From contig DINW01000069.1 of the NCBI GenBank assembly GCA_002423705.1, positions 72,163 to 96,797 of the forward strand: a stretch of DNA of 24,635 nucleotides. Direction: 5' to 3'. Within the stretch, counting starts at the first letter, position 1. Each line of letters starts with the position of its first letter. A program made the position numbers and the translations under genes. This stretch comes from Clostridium sp. UBA5530. GTDB taxonomy: Bacteria > Bacillota > Clostridia > Clostridiales > Clostridiaceae. Of this stretch, positions 1 to 9,200 are shown piece after piece. The notes under the pieces were generated by a model that saw only the letters and a program-made list of their open reading frames with translations, ran no database searches and had not been told where the DNA came from.

Positions 1-243
1 GCTTATTACATATTTTCCCTTTGGCTCTGTGGTAAAATAAGAATAAAAACTTATAACACCATAAACCTTAGATACTGGTACATTTATCCTCTCTGCTACA
101 AACTGTTGAACTTCTTCGCTTAAATATCCATATAGACCTTGGGCTTTATGGAGTACTGCTATCAATGAGCTTTCATCACACTCTTGTTCTACTATGAACT
201 TTTCTAATTCTTTAAATTTTTGTTTTTTACAACTTTCTAACAA
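1..243 (-). CDS. NuoE/HndA-like thioredoxin-fold [2Fe-2S] oxidoreductase subunit (N-terminal part)
   Basis: The first 81 codons are in the window; the 3' end runs off the left edge. The visible part has the helical N-terminal region of the NuoE/HndA family, with segments such as LIAVLHKAQGLYGYLSEEVQ and VPVSKVYGVISFYSYF. These precede the Cys motif that binds a [2Fe-2S] cluster, which would lie just beyond the edge. In clostridia such proteins are small electron-transfer subunits of NAD(P)H-dependent or electron-bifurcating hydrogenases and dehydrogenases, usually followed by NuoF-like and catalytic subunits; that continuation is inferred. No ATG exists in frame after the upstream TAG near 282, so I chose TTG at 243-241, which follows GGAGG and GAGGT on the minus strand. 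Family call is firm; the exact complex is not known. Confidence 0.85.
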   Translation of the reverse strand, partial: MLESCKKQKFKELEKFIVEQECDESSLIAVLHKAQGLYGYLSEEVQQFVAERINVPVSKVYGVISFYSYFTTEPKGKYVIS

Positions 244-302
244 TTTACCTCTTTCCTCCCCTACATATTTACCTAATATCTAAACCTTATAATACTCTGA
301 TT

Positions 303-391
303 TTATCTGCTGCAGCCTCTCCCTCTTTAAGGGACATAGAAGCAGCTAGGGCTCTAGATAAGTTCAAAATCCACATGACCCTAATTTTTAC
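303..391 (+). repeat. Dispersed repeat, copy A (nested stem-loop)
   Basis: TTATCT (303-308) pairs with AGATAA (356-361), and inside it GCTGC (309-313) pairs with GCAGC (342-346), with CTCTTTAA in the loop. The same plan recurs in copy C at 6127-6241: AGATAA follows the inner arm after exactly nine bases, starting TAG, then comes TTCAA, then CACATG. The two copies have diverged but share this order. It lies antisense to the predicted leader of the NuoE-like gene. A small family of mobile or structured non-coding repeats is the simplest reading. Confidence 0.5.
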
Positions 392-656
392 TTAATATAG
401 GAGTATTATGATTGTTAGATCCTCGGCTAGTTTAAATAGTCTTTTAACATGTCCCCAAGTGTCTTTCCATTTATCATCAACCATAGACATTTTTCCCTAG
501 TAAAGTTTAAAACTTGTCCTATTGATGCGTTAAGTAAAATTCCAGAAACTGTATTACTCTATTTTCAAGTTATACTATAACGCATTGTCTAAAGCCTAAG
601 GATATAAAGGAAAAATTGTTTACATTAATTACTATATAAGTTATAATCCTTCTTAA

Positions 657-685
657 ATGTTACTAAATTCACAATAATTTGTCAA
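657..685 (-). promoter_or_regulatory. Candidate sigma-A promoter for the NuoE-like gene
   Basis: On the minus strand a perfect -35 TTGACA (680-685) is separated by 17 bases from TAACAT (657-662). Transcription would start near 650 and give a leader of about 400 bases before the TTG start at 243. That leader would include the repeat copy at 303-391 and a 32-codon ORF at 392-490. The -10 box is imperfect, so this is a candidate only. Confidence 0.4.
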
Positions 686-927
686 TTGCTAATTATTTAA
701 ATATTTTGAATTATCGTTAAACTGTTATGATTTTAAATTTCTTAAGAATATTATCTATTTTTTAAATATCCATCTATATGATACTTTAATATTATTACAT
801 TATCAATATATTGCAATATTAATTATTTTTTTAACAACCTAGATTTTTATGATTTTTTCTATTTTTTTGTTTTTTATAGGTTTTATTTAGTAAAAAGTGT
901 TATGAAAATCAATTTTTTTACAAAAAT

Positions 928-965
928 AATAGGACAGTAGATATTTTTTTATCCACTGTCCTATT
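928..965 (-). terminator. Intrinsic terminator of pglX
   Basis: AATAGGACAGT (928-938) and ACTGTCCTATT (955-965) form an 11-bp perfect stem with a 16-base loop. It lies 13 bases beyond the pglX stop codon. On the minus strand the stem is followed by ATTTTTGTAAAAAAATT, only moderately T-rich. It could act in both directions. Confidence 0.75.
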
Positions 966-978
966 TTAATATTGACTA

Positions 979-3900
979 TTATAATTTTGATAATAGATTA
1001 AACAATTTATAATTTTCTTCTATTCCTTTACTTAAATCTATCTTTGTATTGGTATCCTTCAAACAACATGATTTCTTTTCATATTCTATACACTTTTCTA
1101 ACTTCTTTGAAAGATCATAAATTTTCTTTTCCGTGTTGCTTCTTTCCTTAGGAGATAATGATTCTAAATCCATATATGATGTTGTTTTTTCTATATACTC
1201 AACATATTTTATCCTAATACTATCAATATATTCTTTTATAATATGATTTATGGTTCTGTGGTCATATCTATGGATATAACTGATTACTTTGAAATCCTTA
1301 TTTTTTTCAAAATCATATATCCAATATATAGGCCTTCCATCATAAAATTTCATATGATCTTTTTGAAAATCCCTAAATAAGTATCTTCTTATACATTGTG
1401 TTGAAGTTTCCTTATTGTTTTTTCCTATATATTTTGCTATGAAATTCAGATTATCCTCCAAATATGTGGTTCCATAAACTTTTTCAATAAAATCAATAAA
1501 CCTAGAGGCTAAATCATCCTTAAACATTTCATTTTCCGTTATAAATATCACATTATCTTCCTTAGGTATCATGGAAGCTTTTATCCATTTTTCAGTATTT
1601 TTACTTCTGAATGTGCCTTCTTTTATGTTCCAGGTTTTATTAAAATCTCCTCCTCCATATACAACACCGGGTTCTTCTATAGCATATCTTCCAAGCACAC
1701 AGCCTACTCCGTAAGAAATTAGGGACTTTATCTCCATTTCTCTAGAAAGATTTCTCAAGGTTACCTCATTATCTTCTATATGGCCTGACATATATTTATC
1801 CATGGAATATATATGTATGAATATGTCATTTAATCTTTCTTCATTTAGCTTTAGTTTGTTAAATTTATCTTTTTTGTTATTTGCCCACTTGTGAAATATA
1901 TCACTAATTTTTTCTTCCTTTTTTTCCATAGAAATCAAAGGATGATTTTTAAAATCCCATGAGGTTTCAAAGGAATCCCAATCTTCCTTTGATATTTCAA
2001 TATTTTCTCTAACTATTTCATCTATTTCATCCTTATACTTGTCATCATACATCACAGTATTTAAAGGTATACTTTTTATATCTCCCACTTGTATATTATA
2101 GGTTGGATTCATAATGTCTAAAAATAGCTTTGCTACCTTACTGCATAAAAAACCTAGCATAATATTAATCTCACATTGGTTGTTTAAAAATATAGATGAA
2201 CCTGCCACATCAAATATGAATCCCTTAGGGCAATACCTTACTCCCATACTTTCTGAAATAAATGTATAAGTAAGTCCTTGTCTAAAAAAGAACTGCTCGT
2301 TTTTTATTGTTCTGCTATAAGATTTATATAGTTTGGCAGCATAACTTTTGACTTCTTCCCCATCCTTTTCCCAATTTATAACCCAGGAGTTATTTCCATA
2401 CCACTTTCTATAATCTCCTCCTTTGTTGTAAGGGAACCATATTTTATTAGACTTCATTGCTTCATCTTTATTTGGTGCATTAAAATTTATATGATTTATA
2501 TCCACTTCAAACCATTTTCTTAAAAATCTTTTATTATCTGATGTGGCTATTCCTTGCCTTGGTTTGCCCATCTCCCCTAGTGGGTTCAATTGGGAGAAAG
2601 CTTTTAATTCTTTGTTGCCTATCCAATAAGCTAAAGATTTAGTAGGTATTATCATAAATTTTTTTAAGTTTACCTCATAAATCTTTTCAGAAGTTATATT
2701 ATTTTTTATAGCTATAAATTTGTTTTCCTTTTTATAGCTACTATCTTCCATAGTTAAATTAACCACCTTAGTTGTATAATCTTCAATAATGGTTTTTCTA
2801 TAAACAAAGGCTACATTTTGCACTATTGTTCCTACATTTTCTTCAAAAGCTCTAGCTCCTAGATGAAGCATATTTACAAAAGTTCCTTTATGGATTTCTT
2901 CTTCTCTAAGCTTTGCAAAGCTCCTTAAAAACATCCATGAATGTGGATTTATCATGGCATAAAATCCATCATCCTTTATATATGATCCGCACACTTCCAT
3001 ATATACTGAAAACATATCATACTTAGACGTTGGGTATTCACTATTAAGATACTTAGCTAGCTTGGCATTTACTCCTCTAAGTCCCATATAGGGGGGATTA
3101 GTTATACATACATCATACTTTAGGGCCATAAGCTTTCCTTGATTAATCAAATTAGGCAATACCTTTGTTATTATATTATTATAATCTTTTAGTTCTTCCT
3201 TAGGGTGCTTTTCTATTTCCTTAAGCCTATTTTCTATAATATTAAAGTCTATACCCTTAACCTTAATAATTGAACCATAATCTTTACCATCTCTGAAAAT
3301 CTCAATTAGCTTTTGTAAATTATATTTCAATGTGCTGTTATCTTCACATATTAAGTCTACAACATTATCCTGAATTTCTTTGCTCTCTTGTATAGAACAT
3401 AAATTAAGTTTTAATTTTTCTTTTTCTATTTCATTAAAAATGTTCTCATCGTATTTTCTAGCTGTCATAATAAGTGCAAAGGCTGATAGCTTTGTGGCTG
3501 TATCATCTATATCTAATCCATAGATGTTGTTTTTTAGTATTTTTTTGCTTATCTCTGTCTTATGATATTCCGCTGCTGTATATATTTGATGCAGCAACTC
3601 AAAGGCATATATAAGTATATGTCCTGCTCCCATACAGGGATCTAAAACCTTTATCTGAGCTGGACATATATTTTCTTTTATTTCTAGAGTAGTTCCCTCT
3701 TCTATGTAATACTTCCATTGTGTTTTTAATTTTTCATCATGGTGATTTTCAACCCATAACCTCCCTAAAGAGTTTTCTACCATATACTTAACTATCCACT
3801 TTGGTGTGAAAAGCTGAGTGGCTGCAGGTATGTTTTCTTTGCTTATTTTTATATTTCTCTTCAGCTCATTAAATACCTGATCCTTCTTTTGTGAAATATA

Positions 3901-4557
3901 ATATTGATAAAACCATCCTACTACCTCTACCCCCTCTTTGAAGCACTGTTCATCTATATCCCTTATTAGTTTTCTTATTATAGAATTCTCTTGCAAAAGA
4001 TTATCTGGCAACAAAACCTCACAATAATCATCTTCTGATTTAAACATCTGCGGAATTATGTGGCCTAATTTATTACATTGCTTTATTATTATGTGCTTAT
4101 ATAGTTCATTTGTTTTATAAAATTGGTCTTTGCCCTCCAATTGACATATATAATCTTTATCTAGTTCAAGTTTGTCTGTTACTTCTTCAACTCTTGATAA
4201 TACCTGGGGCTCCCCATGTTCTTCACTGTCAGAAGATAAAATCCTCATAGCTATAGGTAAATATTGGTTCACCTCCATATATCTTAACCCTATTATCCTA
4301 ATAAACCATGTGGAAGCTACTTCCTCTATGGTGTTATAAAACCCATTTACTTTTATCTTCTCTATTAATAAATTTCTCTTTTTCAAAGATGCCTGAAAGA
4401 TTTTTTCATTTCCTTGTGCCTTGAATCCAGGATAAACCTTCTCTATATTTTTAATTTCATCATCAATTATTCCTATTTCATATGCTCTATTTTTTACTTC
4501 ATTTATCAAATTGTTTCTTGCCCATATTGAAAAATTTTTTATCTTATTCTTATCCAT
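979..4557 (-). CDS. pglX: BREX-type adenine-specific DNA methyltransferase PglX, apparently orphan
   Basis: This 1192-residue protein has the normal size and architecture of BREX type 1 PglX, an N6-adenine DNA methyltransferase that marks host DNA and is needed for BREX phage defence. The N-terminal helical region contains the characteristic stretch AATQLFTPKWIVKYMVENSL near residue 245. Next come SAM-binding motif I, DPCMGAGH (306-313), and the catalytic motif IV NPPY (487-490) of the gamma class. The rest is the target-recognition and C-terminal region. I see no nuclease motif. The ATG at 4557 follows an in-frame TGA closely; AAGGAG lies 15 bases upstream, rather far. No other BREX gene (brxA, brxB, brxC, pglZ, brxL) is in the window: an oxidoreductase gene lies downstream and an IS-like element upstream. 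It may be an orphan methyltransferase or a remnant of a larger locus. A type IIG-like enzyme is the main alternative. Confidence 0.88.
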   Translation of the reverse strand: MDKNKIKNFSIWARNNLINEVKNRAYEIGIIDDEIKNIEKVYPGFKAQGNEKIFQASLKKRNLLIEKIKVNGFYNTIEEVASTWFIRIIGLRYMEVNQYLPIAMRILSSDSEEHGEPQVLSRVEEVTDKLELDKDYICQLEGKDQFYKTNELYKHIIIKQCNKLGHIIPQMFKSEDDYCEVLLPDNLLQENSIIRKLIRDIDEQCFKEGVEVVGWFYQYYISQKKDQVFNELKRNIKISKENIPAATQLFTPKWIVKYMVENSLGRLWVENHHDEKLKTQWKYYIEEGTTLEIKENICPAQIKVLDPCMGAGHILIYAFELLHQIYTAAEYHKTEISKKILKNNIYGLDIDDTATKLSAFALIMTARKYDENIFNEIEKEKLKLNLCSIQESKEIQDNVVDLICEDNSTLKYNLQKLIEIFRDGKDYGSIIKVKGIDFNIIENRLKEIEKHPKEELKDYNNIITKVLPNLINQGKLMALKYDVCITNPPYMGLRGVNAKLAKYLNSEYPTSKYDMFSVYMEVCGSYIKDDGFYAMINPHSWMFLRSFAKLREEEIHKGTFVNMLHLGARAFEENVGTIVQNVAFVYRKTIIEDYTTKVVNLTMEDSSYKKENKFIAIKNNITSEKIYEVNLKKFMIIPTKSLAYWIGNKELKAFSQLNPLGEMGKPRQGIATSDNKRFLRKWFEVDINHINFNAPNKDEAMKSNKIWFPYNKGGDYRKWYGNNSWVINWEKDGEEVKSYAAKLYKSYSRTIKNEQFFFRQGLTYTFISESMGVRYCPKGFIFDVAGSSIFLNNQCEINIMLGFLCSKVAKLFLDIMNPTYNIQVGDIKSIPLNTVMYDDKYKDEIDEIVRENIEISKEDWDSFETSWDFKNHPLISMEKKEEKISDIFHKWANNKKDKFNKLKLNEERLNDIFIHIYSMDKYMSGHIEDNEVTLRNLSREMEIKSLISYGVGCVLGRYAIEEPGVVYGGGDFNKTWNIKEGTFRSKNTEKWIKASMIPKEDNVIFITENEMFKDDLASRFIDFIEKVYGTTYLEDNLNFIAKYIGKNNKETSTQCIRRYLFRDFQKDHMKFYDGRPIYWIYDFEKNKDFKVISYIHRYDHRTINHIIKEYIDSIRIKYVEYIEKTTSYMDLESLSPKERSNTEKKIYDLSKKLEKCIEYEKKSCCLKDTNTKIDLSKGIEENYKLFNLLSKL

Positions 4558-4602
4558 ACTTTTCTTTCAGCACTCCTTACAGAAATATAAAAACCTATCA
4601 AC

Positions 4603-4611
4603 ATTATAGCA
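4603..4611 (-). promoter_or_regulatory. Extended -10 promoter for pglX
   Basis: On the minus strand the sequence TGCTATAAT is a perfect -10 box (TATAAT, 4603-4608) with the TGn extension. No good -35 box sits 16-18 bases upstream, which is acceptable for an extended -10 promoter. Predicted start near 4596 gives a leader of about 40 bases carrying AAGGAG (4573-4578). Confidence 0.5.
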
Positions 4612-4690
4612 TAGTTAACTTGTATTTTTTTAGCTGTGTTACATTGGATAATTCTTACTGAAGAATTTTTCATTGCTTTTTCTGTCTTCT

Positions 4691-4715
4691 TACTCTTTTT
4701 TAAAGAAGTGTTGAT
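4691..4715 (+). repeat. Terminal inverted repeat of IS1595-like element, left end
   Basis: Pairs with 5770-5794 in inverse orientation, 23 of 25 positions identical. The outer bases are TACTC and the inner end is GTGTTGAT. Confidence 0.75.
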
Positions 4716-4749
4716 GGATATATGAATTTAGGTACAAGCTATTCCAATT

Positions 4750-5649
4750 TTAGGCTCCAACCACCTGCCCCCTTAAATTTACACGTGGAAACTCATATAT
4801 CCTAAGCTTGTTCATTCCTGTCATTATCATATCCATTAAAGATGAATATTGACCATAATCATTCTTCTTCAGCCAGATAAACCAGTTGCTATAAAAAGTT
4901 AAATACTTAGTGGACACACCTCTAAAGGTCTTGAGAAAAATTCTAAAGTCCATCTGCTGAAGAGATGCAAAATCACTATTCATATGATTTCCATCATATA
5001 ACTTAAATTCCTTAACTTCTATGGATTTTTCACTTGCACAAGGAACATATAACTTGTATCTTCTAGTTCTTAGTATTGATTTAGCCTTTATTTTAGGCAA
5101 AATATAATCCTTTATTTGTGTTCCTGTAATTATATCATCTATGGGAAATACTCTTCTGTTTTTATTTGTATCTACGCAGCTCACAAGTTTTACAGAAGGT
5201 AAACATATACTGTCTTCATATCTCTGCCTTCTCCATATTATAGTTTTATCTTTATGATTTCCTATATTACTCTTAGGCATAACAAATTCCTTTAGTTGTA
5301 CTTCATCTTCAAGATTCTCTTCACCCTGAATCTTTAAGGAATTCAATAACTTATGTCTCCAATAAAAGGATGTAGTTTGGCATATACCACTTATGTTTGC
5401 TGACAGCTTTATGGTCATTGCATTACTAAGGGCCACTATGTATGTTGCCCAGATTTCTAAAGGCTTTTTACTATAACTTATGGGAGTTTTAGTAAACTGT
5501 GAAAAGGTTCTTTTGCATCCATTGCATTTGTATCTTTGTCTTCCATTTTTCATAAGTCCAAACTTAACAAAACTTTTACTATGGCAATGGGGACAGCATT
5601 CTACTGCTCTATGTATTAACTTATTTTTCATGGTTTCAATAAAATCCAT
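4750..5649 (-). CDS. IS1595-like transposase ORF lacking recognisable catalytic residues
   Basis: The 299-residue protein has the IS1595/ISXO2 layout. An N-terminal zinc ribbon has CPHC (19-22) and CNGC (42-45). A helix-turn-helix-like linker follows, then the region aligning with the DDE domain, ending in the family hallmark TFRGVSTKYLTFYSNWF. Aligned from memory with active members, the first acidic residue (usually in VEvDET) is Lys120 in VQLKEF. The second (usually in LCTD) is Arg196 in LRTRRY. The His near NVNAYH is Gln232. The ORF is nonetheless open from ATG to TAA and lies between good terminal repeats. It may be a dead transposase, a trans-mobilised element, or a protein kept for DNA binding. 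The start follows a GGAAGGTAGG-like site. Confidence 0.75.
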   Translation of the reverse strand: MDFIETMKNKLIHRAVECCPHCHSKSFVKFGLMKNGRQRYKCNGCKRTFSQFTKTPISYSKKPLEIWATYIVALSNAMTIKLSANISGICQTTSFYWRHKLLNSLKIQGEENLEDEVQLKEFVMPKSNIGNHKDKTIIWRRQRYEDSICLPSVKLVSCVDTNKNRRVFPIDDIITGTQIKDYILPKIKAKSILRTRRYKLYVPCASEKSIEVKEFKLYDGNHMNSDFASLQQMDFRIFLKTFRGVSTKYLTFYSNWFIWLKKNDYGQYSSLMDMIMTGMNKLRIYEFPRVNLRGQVVGA

Positions 5650-5769
5650 AATAATAAACCTACCTTCCTATTAATGTTATTTTAATTATTAACATGAAAG
5701 TAGGTCCTTAATCACATTTTGCGAACTAATATTCTTATTTTTTTTACTGGACAAGCTTCCTATTTATTT

Positions 5770-5794
5770 ATCAACACTTTGTTAAAAAAGAGTA
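5770..5794 (-). repeat. Terminal inverted repeat of IS1595-like element, right end
   Basis: Inverse copy of 4691-4715 with two mismatches in the middle. It marks the right boundary of the element, 120 bases upstream of the transposase-like start codon. Confidence 0.75.
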
Positions 5795-5836
5795 GCATAG
5801 TCAATAAAAGATACATTCAATACTACTTAAGGCTTG

Positions 5837-5880
5837 TATCTGATGTGTACCTGGTGTAACACTGCACCCTCTTTAGTAAT
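5837..5880 (+). repeat. Dispersed repeat, copy B (5' half only)
   Basis: This 44-base stretch starts TATCTGATGT and contains ACCCTCTTTA. It matches copy C (6129-6172) at 35 of 44 positions without gaps, then the similarity stops. The closing half with AGATAA is absent, so copy B is truncated. It begins about 40 bases outside the right end of the IS1595-like element. Confidence 0.55.
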
Positions 5881-6075
5881 CTCATTCCATCCAACTTGCC
5901 CTTGGAAACTACCGTTAAAATTTAAATATATATACTATAATTCCTTCAGCATTAATTAATCCCAGAATAAATATAAATTATTTTTAGATTAATTGCAGCA
6001 TAGTATTTACTGTAACAATATTAAGCTCTATAATAAATTTACACCCATTTAATTTATTATTTTACATTTATTAAC

Positions 6076-6104
6076 TTGATTTTAATTACAAATTAACATA
6101 ATAC
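6076..6104 (+). promoter_or_regulatory. Weak promoter candidate for the surface nucleotidase gene
   Basis: TTGATT (6076-6081), a 17-base gap, then TAATAC (6099-6104). This would give a leader of roughly 145 bases containing the whole of repeat copy C. Both boxes are imperfect, and in such AT-rich DNA chance matches are common. Confidence 0.3.
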
Positions 6105-6126
6105 ATCTAAAATACATACATACTGG

Positions 6127-6241
6127 TTTATCTGATGTATGCCTGCTGTTACACTACCCCCTCTTTAAAGATATAAATATCAGCAGGTAGAACCTTAGAT
6201 AAATTCAAGTAAACTTTCACATGGAGTTCAATACCCTATGA
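6127..6241 (+). repeat. Dispersed repeat, copy C (nested stem-loop)
   Basis: TTTATCT (6127-6133) pairs with AGATAAA (6197-6203), and CCTGCTG (6142-6148) with CAGCAGG (6181-6187). A further hairpin follows, AAACTTTCA (6211-6219) with TGAAAGTTT (6239-6247). The whole block lies in the leader of the nucleotidase gene, just before its start. Its orientation relative to the downstream gene differs from copy A, which argues for a dispersed repeat rather than a cis-acting riboswitch. Confidence 0.5.
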
Positions 6242-6253
6242 AAGTTTCAATTT

Positions 6254-9200
6254 ATGAAAGGGGAGATGCAATTGTTTAAATTTAAAAAGCACAAAAAGTT
6301 TACTGCATGGGTATTAACCTTTGCAATGATTATGTCTTTAGTCCAGTCTGGTTTTTCTATAAAAGCCAATGCTGCAACTCTAGACAAGGTCTTTGACATT
6401 TTATCCATCACCGATTTTCATGGTACTCTATTAGACACTTCTAAAAACCAAGTTGGAGCAGTTCTTTCTAATAGAATAAAAGGGGTGAGAGCCTCAAATC
6501 CTAATACAATAGTAATAGGAGGAGGAGACTTATACCAAGGTTCTGCTGTCTCCAATATGCTAAAGGGAGTTCCAGTACAAAAGGTTTTAAGCAATATGGG
6601 ATTAGATCTTACTACCCTTGGCAATCATGAATTTGATTGGGGATTAGACACAATTTTAAATACCACCATGAAAGGTGCAACCTATCCTATAATATGCTCA
6701 AATTTTTATAACACAACTACTAACAAAAGGGTCTTTGATCCTTACAAAGTTATAACTAAGGATGGAGTCAGGATAGCATTTATTGGAGGGATTACTAATG
6801 AAACACCTTCAATAGTTACTCCTGCTTATATTAAGGATTATAAATTTACAGATGTTGCAACTGAAGTAAACGCTGTAGCTAAGGAAATAAAGGATAATAA
6901 ATTAGCTGATGTTACCATAGCTGTATTACACGTTGGAGACAATAAAGATAATGCAACAGGAGAACTTTTTGATGTTACTAATAAATTGTCTAATGTAAAT
7001 GCTGTATTTGGGGGACATTCCCATAGTAAAGTATTTGCTAAAAGTGCTAATAACATACCAATCTATATAGCAACTTCCAATGGCAAAGGCTACGTAGATG
7101 CAAAAATGACAGTGTCCTCAGACCTTAAAACAGTAACTTTCAAAGAGCCTAGTGCCTCAGATTATATAGCTTTAGATAATGATAAGGGCTATAAGACTCC
7201 AAACCCTATAGTTGATCCAGAGGCAAAAGCTATCATAGATGCTGCCCAGGCTGAAGTAGCACCAGTTGCCAATGAAGTCATAGGGCAAAATTCAAAGGAA
7301 AAATTAACTAGAGATGTTCATATTGTGGGCTCAGGGAAATATGGAGAATCTTACTTAGGTAATTGGGCTTCAGATGTTATTAGAAATAAGATATCTGCTG
7401 ACGTTGGCATGTCTAATAATGGAGGACTTAGAGTTGATATTCCTACTGGTCCTATAACCGTAGATACCATGTGGCAGTTCATGCCTTTTGATAATACTAT
7501 ATGTAAAGTTCCAATGACAGTTTCTCAATTAAAAGCCATATTAGAACAAGCTGTTCAAGATGGTGGAAAAGGTATACAGGTATCTGGAATCAAATTCAGT
7601 TATGACCCATCAGCTCCATCTGGAAGCAGAATTTATAATATTGTAAGGGAAGATGGTTCCCCTCTATTTAATAATCAAACTATAACAGTAGCTACTCCTG
7701 ACTTTGTTGCTACAGGAGGAGATGGCTTTACCGCCTTTATATCTGCAGGTGGATCAAATCCAGCTTGTGACACCCATATTGTAGTTAGAGATGCACTTAT
7801 TGAAAATATAAAGGCTAATAAAGAAAAAGATCCTTCCATAATAACCACTATGAATGGAAGATTGATCAGTAATGGAACACCTAATGAAGTAAATCTTCAA
7901 GTTCTTACCACCAGTGATACCCACGGAAGATTTCTTCCATATGACTATGCTATAAATGCACCAGATATGTCTGGAAGCTTAGCACAAATTGCCACAGCTG
8001 TAAAGGAGCTAAGAGCTTCAAATCCTAATACTTTACTTCTTGATGTGGGAGACACCATTCAAGACAATTCAGCAGATTTGTTTTTGAATGATCCTATTCA
8101 TCCAATGGTTCTTGCCATGAACGAAATGGCTTATGATACTTGGACCATGGGAAATCATGAATTCAATTATGGAGTTCCAATCCTTGAAAAAATAATGGCA
8201 CACTCTAAAGCCGCTCCTCTAGTTGGAAATGTATATAGACAAGATGGAAGTAGGTTAGGAGATGCCTATAAAATTTTCAATGTAAATGGCGTAAAAGTTG
8301 CCATAATAGGTATGGTTACCCCTAATATATCTAAATGGGATGGAGAAAATTTAAAGAACTATAAAGTAACTAATCCAGTAGAAGAAACTAAAAAAGTTAT
8401 AGCTGATCTTAAAGGCAAAGTAGACGTGATGATAGCTGCAGAGCATATGTCAGAAAGCAATGAATATGGTGTATCAGGCTCTGGAGCCATAGACCTTGCT
8501 AATGCTTGTCCTGAATTAACAGTTATTGCTGCTGCCCATGAGCATAAGGCCGTTGCTGGGGCTAAGTATAACAATGTCTTATTGGTTGAAAATAAAAGCG
8601 GCGGTTCTTCTTTAGGTCAAGTAAATATAAGCCTTGTTAAAAATTCTTCTGGAAAATATGAAGTGAAAAGTACCTCTTCAACCCTTAAATACATCACTGG
8701 AAAAGACGCCAGTGGAAAAACTGTAGTTAACTATTCACCCGATGCTGAGCTATCAGCTAAATTGGCTTCTTTTGATGGAAGGGCTAAGGAAGATGCTGGG
8801 AAGGTAATAGGAAAGCTTGTAGGTGGAGATTTAGTTCCTCAAGATGAGATTAAAGGAATTCCTACTTCACAAATACAAGATACTGCCATGATAGATTTAA
8901 TCAACAAAGTTCAAATGTACTATACAGGTGCAGAGGTTTCTGCTGCAGCTGCCTTTGATTCAAGAGCAAATATGAAAGCTGGAGATATCCATAAATCTGA
9001 TATATCTTTAATTTATAAATATGCAAATACCCTTTACAAGTTAAAGATGACAGGATCTCAATTGAAGAGATATATGGAATGGTCAGCTCAGTATTATAAC
9101 ACATATAAGCCTGGAGATTTAACCATATCCTTTAACGAAAAGATTAGAGGTTATAACTACGATATGTTCTCAGGAGTTAAATATGATGTAGATATTTCAA

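Larger units (their letters stand above)
244..978. other. 735-base region without a clear gene
   Basis: This stretch holds repeat copy A (303-391), a promoter candidate (657-685) reading toward the NuoE-like gene, and the pglX terminator (928-965). The part from about 690 to 920 is extremely AT-rich and shows no ORF, RNA gene or clear regulatory structure. A 32-codon minus-strand ORF at 392-490 (starts MSMVDDKW) has no good ribosome binding site and is not called as a gene. Confidence 0.6.
4691..5794 (-). mobile_element. IS1595-like insertion sequence, probably inactive
   Basis: The element is about 1.1 kb, normal for IS1595-type elements. It is bounded by 25-bp inverted repeats that match at 23 positions: 4691-4715, starting TACTCTTTTTTAA and ending AAGTGTTGAT, and 5770-5794 in inverse orientation. 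It contains one transposase-like ORF. I do not see an 8-bp target duplication: the flanks TGTCTTCT and GCATAGTC differ. The insertion is therefore old, or one end has been rearranged. A short TAGCATAGT direct repeat exists at about 4607 and 5794, but it does not coincide with both IR outer edges. Confidence 0.7.
5650..6253. other. 604-base intergenic region between IS-like element and nucleotidase gene
   Basis: It holds the transposase leader, the right IS terminal repeat (5770-5794), repeat copies B and C, and a weak promoter candidate for the nucleotidase gene at 6076-6104. No further ORF with coding character is seen; the stretch at 5890-6060 is plain AT-rich DNA. Confidence 0.6.

Noticed and set aside
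392..490. 32-codon minus-strand ORF (MSMVDDKWKD...) as a gene
   Set aside because: No convincing ribosome binding site and no recognised family; kept only as a note in the leader finding.
979..5794. BREX defence island
   Set aside because: Only PglX is present; no other BREX, restriction or toxin-antitoxin gene could be supported in the window.
4607..5803. TAGCATAGT direct repeats as target-site duplication of the IS-like element
   Set aside because: The left copy is about 75 bases outside the left inverted repeat while the right copy touches the right one, so they do not flank the element symmetrically.
303..6241. CRISPR array or riboswitch explanation for the repeats
   Set aside because: Copies are few, far apart and divergent, there are no regular spacers or cas genes, and their orientation to downstream genes is not consistent.
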